From: Alphaproteobacteria bacterium
GTDB lineage: Bacteria > Pseudomonadota > Alphaproteobacteria > Rhodobacterales > Rhodobacteraceae
Length of the DNA: 9,884 nt
Direction: 5' to 3'
Assembly: GCA_003696705.1 (NCBI GenBank)
Contig: RFGD01000015.1
Span: 1 to 9,884 of the forward strand
The stretch's first letter is position 1. Each line of letters starts with the position of its first letter. Shown piece by piece: positions 1-7,083 of this stretch. Position numbers and translations under genes: made by a program. A model generated the notes under the pieces. It had not been told where the DNA came from and made no database searches. It worked only from the letters and a program-made list of their open reading frames with translations.

Positions 1-534
1 CTGGCAACTGCGGCGCTGGCCGCCGAGGTGCCGATGGGCGAGGACGGGCTGCACAAGCCCGACTGGCTTCACACGACCTTCAAGGACATGAGAGAGGACC
101 TGGCCGAGGCGAACGCCGAGGGAAAGCGTCTTGTCGTCATCTGGGAGCAGCGCGGCTGCATCTATTGCGCCAAGATGCACGAAGAGGTCTTCGTCGATCC
201 CGAGATCGAGCGACTTCTGCGCGAGCGTTTCTTCGTGGTGCAGATGAACCTTTTCGGGGACGAGGACGTGACCGATTTCGACGGCACGACCTTGCCGGAG
301 AAGGAGATGGCCCGGCGCTGGGGAATCGTGTTCACGCCGACCATGATGTTCTTCCCCGAGGAGGTCCCCGAGGGCCTGAACGCTGCCGAGGCGGCGGTTG
401 TCACCATGCCCGGGGCGTTCGGGAAGAAGACGACGCGTAACCTTCTGACGTGGATCCTCGAGAAGGGTTACGAAACGGGCGAGCATTTCCAGAAATACCA
501 CGCCCGCAAGTTGCGCGAGGAGGCCGGGAACTGA
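1..534 (+). CDS. soxW: SoxW, periplasmic thioredoxin (5' end outside window)
   Basis: The frame is open from the first base; the visible start (LATAALAAEVP) looks like the end of a signal peptide, so the true start lies upstream. The product has a thioredoxin-like fold with a redox-active GCIYC motif at visible residues 53-56, followed by KMHEEVF and later a TPTMMFFPE segment that holds the cis-Pro loop typical of thioredoxins (T-P). The known role of the family is thiol-disulfide exchange in the periplasm, fed by the CcdA-like membrane protein SoxV, which helps keep the SoxYZ carrier cysteine reduced. Position directly before soxX favours SoxW over the related SoxS, although both are thioredoxin-like and the name rests mainly on order. 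soxV, soxS and soxR would be expected just upstream, outside the window. The stop is at 532-534. Confidence 0.85.
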   Translation: MATAALAAEVPMGEDGLHKPDWLHTTFKDMREDLAEANAEGKRLVVIWEQRGCIYCAKMHEEVFVDPEIERLLRERFFVVQMNLFGDEDVTDFDGTTLPEKEMARRWGIVFTPTMMFFPEEVPEGLNAAEAAVVTMPGAFGKKTTRNLLTWILEKGYETGEHFQKYHARKLREEAGN

Positions 535-535
535 G

Positions 536-552
536 CGCCGCCAGCTGCGGCG
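536..552. other. GC-rich hairpin just behind soxW
   Basis: A perfect 6-bp inverted repeat (CGCCGC at 536-541, GCGGCG at 547-552) with a 5-base loop begins two bases after the soxW stop. It is not followed by a T run (next bases GATCATTG), so it is at best a weak terminator or a 3'-end stabilising stem. In GC-rich DNA a stem this short can arise by chance. Confidence 0.35.
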
Positions 553-576
553 GATCATTGCCCGGCGCATGACACA

Positions 577-602
577 TGCAAGAAAGCGAATTTTTTGTTG
601 CA
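577..602. promoter_or_regulatory. Candidate operator (SoxR-type) before soxX
   Basis: This is an imperfect palindrome with left arm TGCAAGAAA (577-585) and right arm TTTGTTGCA (594-602). The arms pair at eight of nine positions (G582 opposes G597) around an 8-base centre. It sits in the most AT-rich stretch of the spacer. In Paracoccus and Pseudaminobacter the ArsR-family repressor SoxR is known to bind the soxW-soxX spacer, and ArsR proteins favour AT-rich imperfect palindromes. Assignment to SoxR is therefore inference from position and shape. A second smaller repeat, GCATG-ACA-CATGC (567-579), abuts and partly overlaps it and could extend the site. Confidence 0.5.
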
Positions 603-627
603 ATCGAACCCGGGCGTCCGCTAGGCT
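598..627 (+). promoter_or_regulatory. Possible sigma-70 promoter for soxXYZA
   Basis: TTGCAA (598-603) could serve as a -35 box and TAGGCT (622-627) as a weak -10 box, 18 bases apart, which would put transcription start near 634 and leave a leader of about 25 bases. The -10 match is poor (first, second and last bases only). The proposed -35 lies in the right arm of the 577-602 palindrome, so a bound repressor would block polymerase. This is inference; no other convincing promoter is visible in the spacer. Confidence 0.35.
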
Positions 628-658
628 CCGGGTCGGGAAGAACCAGGGAGGAAGACGA

Positions 659-1153
659 ATGAAGAGCCGAGCACTCTGGGGCATTGCCCTTGCGGTCGGT
701 ATGGCCGGTGCGGCCGGCGCCGCCGAAAGGGGGCCCGTGACCTATGCGGCCGACATCAACTTTGCCGAAGACGGGTCGGTGGCCGAATCGCTGACCGGCA
801 AGCCCGGAAACCCCGAGAACGGGGCGCAGGTCCTGGCGCAGAAGAAGATCGGGAACTGCATCGCCTGTCATCAGGTGACGGCGCTGAAGGACTACCCCTT
901 CCATGGCGAGATCGGCCCGTCGCTTGATGGTGTCGGCAGTCGCTATTCGGAGGCGCAGCTGCGTGGAATCCTCGTCGACGCGAAGAAGACCTTCGAGGGC
1001 TCGATGATGCCGTCGTTCTTCAAGACGGGCGGGTTCATCCGGCCGGGGATCGGCTTCACCGGCAAGCCGGCGAAAGAGCCGCTGCCGCCCCTTCTGACGG
1101 CCGAACAGATCGAGGACGCGGTGGCGTTCCTCATGACGTTGAAGGACGAGTGA
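659..1153 (+). CDS. soxX: SoxX, mono-haem cytochrome c of the SoxXA complex
   Basis: The 164-residue product has a Sec signal peptide (MKSRALWGIALAVGMAGAAGA, cleavage near residue 22) and one haem site, C67-I-A-C70-H71. The SMMPSFF segment supplies the likely distal Met ligand (M116 or M117). SoxX pairs with SoxA in the periplasm; the complex couples thiosulfate oxidatively to the cysteine of SoxY and passes the electrons to small cytochromes. The start at 659 was chosen because GGAGG at 647-651 lies seven bases upstream and a signal peptide follows at once. An upstream in-frame ATG at 569 would run the reading frame through the operator-like region. The next gene, soxY, starts 37 bases after the stop. 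Confidence 0.95.
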   Translation: MKSRALWGIALAVGMAGAAGAAERGPVTYAADINFAEDGSVAESLTGKPGNPENGAQVLAQKKIGNCIACHQVTALKDYPFHGEIGPSLDGVGSRYSEAQLRGILVDAKKTFEGSMMPSFFKTGGFIRPGIGFTGKPAKEPLPPLLTAEQIEDAVAFLMTLKDE

Positions 1154-1165
1154 GGCGCGTGCGCC
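1154..1165. other. Small inverted repeat behind soxX
   Basis: GGCGC (1154-1158) and GCGCC (1161-1165) are separated by two bases and start immediately after the soxX stop. The stem is very short and there is no T run. It is listed because similar repeats follow several stop codons in this cluster; alone it is not significant. Confidence 0.2.
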
Positions 1166-1190
1166 CACGTCAATGATCAAGGAGAAAGAC

Positions 1191-1616
1191 ATGACGATTT
1201 CGAGACGCGAGGCCCTTCTTGTCGGGGCTGGCGGTCTGGTCGCCGGCGCAGCGGTCGCGCTTCCCCTTCCGGTGATGGCCGCCGCCGAGGACGCCATTGC
1301 CGCCTTTACCGGCGGCGCCGAGATGGCCGAAGGCGGCATCACCCTTGATGCGCCCGAGATTGCCGAAAACGGCAACACCGTTCCCGTTGGGTTCGATGCG
1401 CCGGGCGCGGTCGAGGTGGCCATCTTCGCCCTTGGCAACCCGAACCCCGAGGTTGCCGTGTTCAAGTTCGGCCCCATGGCCGGGTCCCAGTCGGCAAAGA
1501 CGCGCATTCGCCTGGCCAAGACCCAGGACGTCGTTGCCGTCGCGAAGATGGCCGACGGCTCGTTCGCAAGCGCGCGTCGCGCGGTGAAAGTCACGATCGG
1601 CGGCTGCGGCGGCTGA
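1191..1616 (+). CDS. soxY: SoxY, sulfur-carrier subunit of SoxYZ
   Basis: The 141-residue product starts with a twin-arginine signal (SRREALLVG, then a hydrophobic Ala/Val-rich stretch to about residue 31). It ends in the family hallmark GGCGG, with the carrier cysteine at position 139 on a flexible C-terminal arm. In the periplasm the Sox intermediates remain covalently bound to this cysteine while SoxXA, SoxB and SoxCD act in turn. The ATG at 1191 was chosen because AAGGAG at 1179-1184 is well spaced before it and places the RR motif near the N-terminus. The ATG at 1173 would overlap that ribosome site. SoxY is folded with SoxZ before export, which explains the Tat signal on a protein without a cofactor. 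soxZ follows after 22 bases, fitting equal expression. Confidence 0.97.
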   Translation: MTISRREALLVGAGGLVAGAAVALPLPVMAAAEDAIAAFTGGAEMAEGGITLDAPEIAENGNTVPVGFDAPGAVEVAIFALGNPNPEVAVFKFGPMAGSQSAKTRIRLAKTQDVVAVAKMADGSFASARRAVKVTIGGCGG

Positions 1617-1638
1617 CCCGAGGATAGGAGAGAAGACG

Positions 1639-1980
1639 ATGGCAAAAGGTGTGAAACCCCGCGTCAAGGTTCCGAAGTCGGCCGCTGCCGGCGACGTTGT
1701 CACCATCAAGACGCTGATCAGCCACAAGATGGAATCGGGTCAGCGGAAGGACAAGGAAGGCAACATCATTCCGCGGTCGATCATCAACCGCTTCACCTGC
1801 GATTTCGTCGGGGCCTCGCAGTCGGGCAACGTGATCGATGTCCAGCTTTCGGGCGCGATCTCGACCAACCCGTATTTCGAGTTCGAGGCCAAGGTGCCGG
1901 AATCCGGCGAGTTCAAGTTCACCTGGTACGACGACGACGGCTCGGTCTACGAGACGGCGAAGTCGATCACGGTCGCCTGA
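1639..1980 (+). CDS. soxZ: SoxZ, partner subunit of the SoxYZ carrier
   Basis: The 113-residue product has no signal peptide (MAKGVKPRVKVPKSA), is rich in beta-strand-type sequence, and has the family pattern of basic N-terminus, a KTLISHKMESG segment and a C-terminal FTWYDDDGSVYE segment. It binds SoxY as a heterodimer and is known to cross the membrane on SoxY's Tat signal. It has one cysteine (C54, in RFTCDF), whose role cannot be judged from sequence. A TAGGAGAG site ends six bases before the ATG at 1639. The length is normal for the family (around 105-115 residues), and soxA follows after 27 bases. Confidence 0.97.
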   Translation: MAKGVKPRVKVPKSAAAGDVVTIKTLISHKMESGQRKDKEGNIIPRSIINRFTCDFVGASQSGNVIDVQLSGAISTNPYFEFEAKVPESGEFKFTWYDDDGSVYETAKSITVA

Positions 1981-2007
1981 ACGGCCGCAGCAGGGAGGAG
2001 AGGAACA

Positions 2008-2856
2008 ATGAGAAGGAAAGCCTTCGCGACCGCCGCGCTGGTGGCGCTCGGCCTCGCCGGGCCGCTGTCGGCGGATCCGGTCGATGACAAGCTGATCGTC
2101 AACGGCGAGACAGAGCTCGTGACCCACACAAAGGCGCCGGACTACATCGACGGTCTGGACGAGATCTGGTCGGGCTGGGCGTTCCGCGCGGCCGAGACGC
2201 GGGCCATCGAAGCGGACGACTTCGACAACCCGGGCATGATCTTCGTCGAAGACGCCGAGGCGGTCTGGAACCGTGTCGAGGGCGGGGCCGGCAAGTCCTG
2301 CGCGTCCTGCCACGGCGACCCCTCGTCGATGAAGGGCGTGCGCACCGTCATGCCGAAATACAACGAGAAGGCCGGCGATCTCTGGTCGCTTGAAGACTAC
2401 ATCAACGACTGCCGCGTGAACCGCATGCAGGCCGAGGCCTGGGGCTGGAACGACAAGGACATGGTCAACATGACCGCCCTCATTTCGGTCCAGTCGCGCG
2501 GCATGCCGATGAATGTGGCCATCGATGGTCCCGCCAAGCCCTACTGGGAAAAGGGACGAGAGATGTACTACACGCGCACGGGCCAGCTTGAGCTGTCCTG
2601 CGCCAACTGCCACGAGGATCACTATGGCGACATGATCCGGGCGGATCATCTGAGCCAGGGTCAGATCAACGGCTTCCCGACCTACCGGCTTAAGAACGCC
2701 AAGCTGAACTCGATCCATGCGCGCTTCAAGGGCTGTGTGCGTGACACGCGCGCGGCCACCTACAAGCCGGGCTCGCCCGAGTTCCACGCGCTTGAACTCT
2801 ATGTCGCCTCGCGCGGCAACGGCCTTTCGGTCGAAGGCGTCGCCGTCCGCAACTGA
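2008..2856 (+). CDS. soxA: SoxA, di-haem cytochrome c of the SoxXA complex
   Basis: The 282-residue product has a Sec signal (MRRKAFATAALVALGLAGPLSA, cleavage near residue 22) and two haem motifs, C98-A-S-C101-H102 and C198-A-N-C201-H202, so this is the di-haem form found in Rhodovulum and Paracoccus. C243 in the FKGCVRDTRA motif matches the catalytic cysteine that in the Rhodovulum enzyme ligates the second haem and carries a persulfide. C135 (INDCRVNRMQ) is the likely axial ligand of the first haem. With SoxX it forms the S-S bond between thiosulfate and SoxY. The very strong GGGAGGAGAGG (1993-2003) precedes the ATG. A 131-base spacer with strong hairpins separates it from soxB. Confidence 0.97.
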   Translation: MRRKAFATAALVALGLAGPLSADPVDDKLIVNGETELVTHTKAPDYIDGLDEIWSGWAFRAAETRAIEADDFDNPGMIFVEDAEAVWNRVEGGAGKSCASCHGDPSSMKGVRTVMPKYNEKAGDLWSLEDYINDCRVNRMQAEAWGWNDKDMVNMTALISVQSRGMPMNVAIDGPAKPYWEKGREMYYTRTGQLELSCANCHEDHYGDMIRADHLSQGQINGFPTYRLKNAKLNSIHARFKGCVRDTRAATYKPGSPEFHALELYVASRGNGLSVEGVAVRN

Positions 2857-2863
2857 CGACAAT

Positions 2864-2887
2864 GGCCGGCGCCACTGGGCGCCGGCC
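2864..2887. other. Strong 10-bp hairpin behind soxA
   Basis: GGCCGGCGCC (2864-2873) and its exact complement GGCGCCGGCC (2878-2887) flank the loop ACTG, eight bases after the soxA stop. No T run follows, so a classical terminator is unlikely. A stem of this strength could protect the 3' end of the soxXYZA message or allow partial read-through into soxB. It is the first of three hairpins in this spacer. Confidence 0.65.
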
Positions 2888-2927
2888 CGACCCGAACAAG
2901 AATGACATCGGGGCAGGTGCCATCCGG

Positions 2928-2943
2928 GCGGAACGCATTCCGC
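2928..2943. other. Second hairpin in the soxA-soxB spacer
   Basis: GCGGAA (2928-2933) and TTCCGC (2938-2943) pair perfectly around a 4-base loop CGCA. It lies 45 bases before the soxB start and directly next to the third hairpin. The stem is modest; its interest comes from the arrangement. Confidence 0.4.
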
Positions 2944-2944
2944 G

Positions 2945-2960
2945 CGAACGGCTCCGTTCG
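2945..2960. other. Third hairpin in the soxA-soxB spacer
   Basis: CGAACG (2945-2950) and CCGTTCG (2954-2960) can form a 6-bp stem with a GCTC loop, or seven pairs on DNA with a 2-base centre. It begins two bases after the second hairpin and ends 27 bases before the soxB ATG, just upstream of its ribosome site. It could act at the RNA level or be a DNA-binding site. Confidence 0.4.
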
Positions 2961-2987
2961 GCCCCGCGACAGAAAGGGTGGAAGACA

Positions 2988-4679
2988 ATGATTTCCCGTC
3001 GTGACTTCCTGCAGGCAGCACTCGCAACCTCGGCGCTTTGGGGCGCCTCTGGCTTCGGCAACTGGGCGCGGCTCGCGGCCGAGCAGGCGCTGACGCAGGA
3101 CAAGCTTCTCGAATTCGACACGATGGGGAACGTCACCCTTATCCACATCACGGATATCCACGCCCAGCTGAAACCGATCTATTTCCGCGAACCCGAGATC
3201 AATATCGGCGTCGGTGAAGTGCGCGGATTGCCGCCGCATGTGACGGGCAACGACTATCTCAAGCTCTACGGGATCGAGCCGGGTTCTCCGGCGGCCTACG
3301 CGCTCACGCATGTCGACTTCGTCGCCCTGGCCCGCGCATATGGGAAGATGGGCGGGCTCGACCGCGTGGCGACGGTCATCAACGCCATCCGGGCAGACAG
3401 GCCCGACGCCCTTCTTCTTGACGGTGGCGACACCTGGCAGGGCTCCTATACCTGCCTGAAGACCGAGGCCCAGGACATGGTCAATGTCATGAACCACCTG
3501 CGCCCGGATGCCATGACCGCGCACTGGGAGTTCACGCTGGGGACCGAGCGCGTCACCGAACTTATCGAGAGCCTTCCCTTCGCCTTCCTTGGTGCCAACA
3601 TCTTTGACGCCGAGTGGGACGAGCCCGCGTTCGAAGCCTACAAGATCTTCGAGCGTGGCGGCGCGAAGATCGCCGTGATCGGCCAGGCGTTCCCCTATCT
3701 GCCCATCGCCAACCCCAAGTGGATGTTCCCCGAGTACTCGTTCGGGATCCGGGAAGAGCGCATGGCCGAGGTGGTCGAGGAGGTCCGCGCCGCCGGGGCC
3801 GACGCCGTGATCCTTCTGTCGCACAACGGGTTCGACGTCGACCGGAAGATGGCCGCGCGCGTGCCGGGCATCGACGTCATCCTGACCGGCCACACGCATG
3901 ACGCCCTGCCCGAACCCGTGGTGGTCGGCAAGACGCTTCTGATCGCGTCGGGCTCGAACGGGAAGTTCGTGAGCCGTCTCGACCTCGACGTCCGCGACGG
4001 CGAGGTGAAGGGCTATCGCCACAAGCTGATCCCGATCTTTTCGGACGTGATCGCCCCGGACCCGGAGGTTGCCGCCGCCATCGACGCCGAGCGCGCGCCC
4101 TTTGCCGACGACCTGTCCGAGGTTCTGGGCCACACCGACAGCCTTCTCTATCGGCGCGGCAATTTCAACGGCACGTGGGACGACCTGATCTGCAATGCCC
4201 TCATCGAGGAACGTCAGGCCGACATCGCGCTCAGCCCGGGTTTCCGCTGGGGACCAAGCCTCATCCCCGGACAGGCGATCACGCGGGAAGACCTGTTCAA
4301 CTGCACGTCGATGACCTATCCGAACGCCTACCGCACCGAAATGACGGGCGAGACGCTCAAGGTCATTCTCGAGGACGTCGCCGACAACCTGTTCAATCCC
4401 GACCCCTACTATCAGCAGGGCGGCGACATGGTGCGCGTCGGCGGCATGGGCTACGCGATCGACGTGACGCGGCCGCAGGGCAGCCGCATCTCGGACATGA
4501 CGCTTCTCGCCACCGGCGAGCCCATCAGGCCGGACAAGAGCTATGTCGTGGCCGGCTGGGCCAGCGTGAACGAGGGCACCGAGGGGCCGCCGATCTGGGA
4601 TGTCGTCGAAAGCCATATCCGGCGCGTCGGCACCGTAAGGCTCGACCCGAACAGATCGGTGAAGGTCAAGGGCGCCTGA
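2988..4679 (+). CDS. soxB: SoxB, di-manganese thiol sulfate hydrolase
   Basis: The 563-residue product has a Tat signal (MISRRDFLQAALATSAL), a metallophosphoesterase domain (about 47-320) and a 5'-nucleotidase-type C-terminal domain (about 385-545). Visible metal-site motifs are D56-I-H58, GGD148TWQGS, H179-W-E181 in place of the usual GNHE, H279-N280 and GH302-T-H304. The TYPNAYRTEMTG and YYQQGGDMVRVGG segments are typical of SoxB. In the periplasm the enzyme releases sulfate from SoxY-bound S-thiosulfonate and later sulfonate, using a dinuclear Mn centre. The ATG at 2988 follows AGGGTGGAAG and puts the RR motif at residues 4-5. The in-frame ATG at 2862 would bury it 42 residues deeper. The family length is about 560-570. 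Confidence 0.97.
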   Translation: MISRRDFLQAALATSALWGASGFGNWARLAAEQALTQDKLLEFDTMGNVTLIHITDIHAQLKPIYFREPEINIGVGEVRGLPPHVTGNDYLKLYGIEPGSPAAYALTHVDFVALARAYGKMGGLDRVATVINAIRADRPDALLLDGGDTWQGSYTCLKTEAQDMVNVMNHLRPDAMTAHWEFTLGTERVTELIESLPFAFLGANIFDAEWDEPAFEAYKIFERGGAKIAVIGQAFPYLPIANPKWMFPEYSFGIREERMAEVVEEVRAAGADAVILLSHNGFDVDRKMAARVPGIDVILTGHTHDALPEPVVVGKTLLIASGSNGKFVSRLDLDVRDGEVKGYRHKLIPIFSDVIAPDPEVAAAIDAERAPFADDLSEVLGHTDSLLYRRGNFNGTWDDLICNALIEERQADIALSPGFRWGPSLIPGQAITREDLFNCTSMTYPNAYRTEMTGETLKVILEDVADNLFNPDPYYQQGGDMVRVGGMGYAIDVTRPQGSRISDMTLLATGEPIRPDKSYVVAGWASVNEGTEGPPIWDVVESHIRRVGTVRLDPNRSVKVKGA

Positions 4680-4699
4680 GCCGGGAACGAACGGAACTT

Positions 4700-4725
4700 C
4701 GGGCCAGCCTTTCCGGGATGGCCCG
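4700..4725. other. Inverted repeat in the soxB-soxC spacer
   Basis: CGGGCCA (4700-4706) and TGGCCCG (4719-4725) form a 7-bp stem with a 12-base loop in the 69-base spacer. An alternative hairpin, CCGGG (4713-4717) with CCCGG (4722-4726), would compete for the same right arm. There is no T run. It ends 23 bases before the soxC ATG and just upstream of its purine-rich ribosome site (AGGAAAAGGGAG). Confidence 0.35.
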
Positions 4726-4748
4726 GCAACAGGAAAAGGGAGTGTCAC

Positions 4749-6017
4749 ATGACAAGAAAGTCTGGACCTTCGACCACACGCCGCGGACTTCTGAAAGGCG
4801 CGCTTGCGGCGGGCGGTGCCGCGGTCGTCGGTGGCGCCGCGCGCGCGGGCAACGGGGATCCGGCGATCCTCGAGCCGCAACCGTGGCGGACGTCGCTTGG
4901 CGACGGGGTCGATGCGCATCCTTACGGCATGCCGGTCGAGTACGAGCGCCACGTCGTTCGTCGCAACGTGCCGTGGCTCACGGCCGATCCGGTGTCCTCG
5001 GTCAATTTCACGCCGCTTCATGAGCTCGACGGGATCATCACGCCGAACGGCCTTTGCTTCGAGCGCCATCACGGCGGTGCGGCGGTGATCGACCCCGGGA
5101 TGCACCGGCTGATGATCAACGGCCTGGTCGACACGCCGATGGTCTTCACCATGGAAGACATCATGCGCTTCCCGCGGGAGAACCGCGTCTACTTCCTCGA
5201 ATGCGCCGCAAACTCGGGGATGGAATGGCGCGGCGCGCAGCTCAACGGCGTTCAGTTCACGCACGGCATGGTGCACAACGTCATGTATACGGGCGTGCCG
5301 CTTCGCTACCTCCTCGAGGCGGCAGGCGTGAAGACCGCCGGCACGTGGATCCTCGCCGAAGGCGGCGACGCATCGGCCATGACGCGCTCGATCCCCATCG
5401 AGAAGGCGATGGACGACTGCCTTGTTGCCTTCAAGATGAACGGAGAGGCCCTCAGGGCCGAGCAGGGGTATCCGATCCGCCTGGTCGTCCCCGGTTGGGA
5501 AGGCAACATGTGGGTCAAGTGGCTGCGCCGGATCGAGGTCGGCGACCGCCCCTGGCACCAGCGCGAAGAGACGTCCAAATACACCGACCTCATGCCCGAC
5601 GGAAGGGCGCGGCGCTTCACCTGGGTGATGGACGCGAAGTCCGTCATCACAAGTCCCAGCCCCCAGAAGCCCATTCTGCACGGACCGGGGCGGACGGTGA
5701 TCACCGGCATCGCCTGGTCGGGCCGGGGCACCATCCCACGGGTGGATGTCTCGCTCGACGGAGGTGTCAACTGGCATCGCGCGCGGATGGATGGCCCGTC
5801 CTTCGACAAGTCGATCCATCGCTTCTACTACGAGTTCGACTGGGACGGCCGGCCCCTTCTTCTGCAAAGCCGCGCCATGGATTCGACCGGTTACGTGCAG
5901 CCGACGAAGAACCAGCTGCGCGAAATCCGGGGCACCGAATCCATCTACCACAACAACGGGATCCAGACCTGGGCCGTCAACGAGAAGGGGATCGCCGAGA
6001 ATGTCGAAGTTTCTTGA
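4749..6017 (+). CDS. soxC: SoxC, molybdenum subunit of sulfane dehydrogenase SoxCD
   Basis: The 422-residue product has a Tat signal (TTRRGLLKGALAAGGAAVVGGAARA). Its sulfite-oxidase-type molybdopterin domain (about 90-270) carries the Mo-ligating cysteine C152 in the motif FLECAANSG. A C-terminal Mo-co dimerisation domain (about 293-408) includes VDVSLDGGVNWHRA. Together with SoxD it removes six electrons from the sulfane sulfur still bound to SoxY, which allows complete oxidation to sulfate without sulfur globules. The ATG at 4749 follows AGGAAAAGGGAG. The last 17 bases overlap the start of soxD in another frame, so translation of the two subunits is probably coupled. The length matches the family (about 425-430). 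Confidence 0.97.
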   Translation: MTRKSGPSTTRRGLLKGALAAGGAAVVGGAARAGNGDPAILEPQPWRTSLGDGVDAHPYGMPVEYERHVVRRNVPWLTADPVSSVNFTPLHELDGIITPNGLCFERHHGGAAVIDPGMHRLMINGLVDTPMVFTMEDIMRFPRENRVYFLECAANSGMEWRGAQLNGVQFTHGMVHNVMYTGVPLRYLLEAAGVKTAGTWILAEGGDASAMTRSIPIEKAMDDCLVAFKMNGEALRAEQGYPIRLVVPGWEGNMWVKWLRRIEVGDRPWHQREETSKYTDLMPDGRARRFTWVMDAKSVITSPSPQKPILHGPGRTVITGIAWSGRGTIPRVDVSLDGGVNWHRARMDGPSFDKSIHRFYYEFDWDGRPLLLQSRAMDSTGYVQPTKNQLREIRGTESIYHNNGIQTWAVNEKGIAENVEVS

Positions 6018-7083
6018 GATTGCGCTTGTCGCGGCAATGTTCGCGACGCCCGCCGCGGCCGAGGCCATCAAGCTGGGCCGGCCGGCGCTTCCCGAAGAGG
6101 TTGCCGCATGGGACATCGACGTCGCGCCGCGCGACGTGGGACTGCCCGAAGGCTCGGGCGACGTGACCACGGGCGAGGAGCTTTTCGTCGAGAAATGCGC
6201 CTATTGTCATGGCGACTTCGGTGAAGGCGTCGACCGCTGGCCGGTGCTTGCCGGCGGGCAGGGGTCGTTGACCGAGCCGCGGCCCGTGAAGACGATCGGC
6301 TCTTACTGGCCGTATCTGTCGACCGTCTGGGACTACGTCCACAGGGCCATGCCCTTCCCCGAGCCGCAGTCCCTGTCAGTGGACGAAACCTACGCCATCA
6401 CGGCCTATCTTCTCTATGTCAACGACATCGTCGACGAGGATTTCGTCCTGTCGAAGGAGAACTTCGCCTCGATCAAGCTGCCGAACGAAGACAACTTCTA
6501 TGACGACGATCGCGACACGGTCGAGGTGCCGCGTTTCTCGGTCGAACCCTGCATGGAGAACTGCAAGGAAAAGGCCGAGATCGTGATGCGGGCCGCCGTC
6601 CTTGACGTGACGCCCGAGGACGCGGCGGCGCGCAAGGCCCGGGAAGAGGCCGCAGCCCGCGCGGCCGAGGGCGCCGAGACAGGGACGGCGGCTGCCGAGA
6701 CGGCCACTGCCGCCGCGCCTGCCGAAAGCGCCGAGGGCGAGGCCGCGCAGGGCGCGATCGACCCCGAGCTCGCCGCCAGGGGCGAGAAGGTCTTCAAGAA
6801 GTGCAAGGCGTGCCATCAGGTCGGCGAGGGCGCCAAGAACAAGACCGGCCCGCATCTTGACGGGGTCGTCGGCCGCAAGGCCGCCGCGGTCGAGGACTTC
6901 AAGTATTCCTCGGCAATGCGGGCGGCAGCCGAGGACGGCCTGGTCTGGGACGCCGAGGCGCTGCACGCGTTCCTGAAGAAGCCCAAGGCTTTCATCAAGG
7001 GCACGAAGATGGGTTTCTCGGGCCTGAAGAAGGACAGTGACATCGATGCGGTCATCGAATACCTGCGGCAGTTCGGTGGGTAG
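6001..7083 (+). CDS. soxD: SoxD, di-haem cytochrome subunit of SoxCD
   Basis: The 360-residue product has a Sec signal (MSKFLEIALVAAMFATPAAA) and two class-I cytochrome c domains. The first has C66-A-Y-C69-H70 with likely Met ligand M117 (RAMPFPE); the second has C268-K-A-C271-H272 with M337 (GTKMGFSGL). Between them lie a conserved-looking C184/C188 pair (EPCMENC) and an Ala/Glu-rich linker at about residues 203-258. It accepts electrons from the Mo centre of SoxC and passes them to a soluble cytochrome. The start lies inside soxC (17-base overlap) with an AAGGGG-like site at 5985-5990. The second domain strongly resembles the first domain of the next gene product. Confidence 0.95.
   Translation: MSKFLEIALVAAMFATPAAAEAIKLGRPALPEEVAAWDIDVAPRDVGLPEGSGDVTTGEELFVEKCAYCHGDFGEGVDRWPVLAGGQGSLTEPRPVKTIGSYWPYLSTVWDYVHRAMPFPEPQSLSVDETYAITAYLLYVNDIVDEDFVLSKENFASIKLPNEDNFYDDDRDTVEVPRFSVEPCMENCKEKAEIVMRAAVLDVTPEDAAARKAREEAAARAAEGAETGTAAAETATAAAPAESAEGEAAQGAIDPELAARGEKVFKKCKACHQVGEGAKNKTGPHLDGVVGRKAAAVEDFKYSSAMRAAAEDGLVWDAEALHAFLKKPKAFIKGTKMGFSGLKKDSDIDAVIEYLRQFGG

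Noticed and set aside
569..658. Upstream in-frame start for soxX at ATG 569
   Set aside because: It has no ribosome site and adds 30 Arg/Cys-rich residues before a complete signal peptide, running across the operator-like palindrome.
1173..1190. Upstream soxY start at ATG 1173
   Set aside because: The ATG at 1191 has AAGGAG correctly spaced, and this site lies inside the longer version; the Tat signal is normal from 1191.
2862..2987. In-frame upstream extension of soxB from an ATG at 2862
   Set aside because: It would translate through the strong hairpin, has no ribosome site, and would place the Tat RR motif about 45 residues from the N-terminus. The ATG at 2988 gives a normal SoxB signal peptide.
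2799..6170. A 1,123-codon open frame on the minus strand, antisense to soxB and soxC
   Set aside because: It mirrors the third-position GC bias of soxB and soxC, is full of Arg/His/Asp/Val typical of reverse-complement reading, and shows no domain. Strong homologous genes occupy the plus strand.
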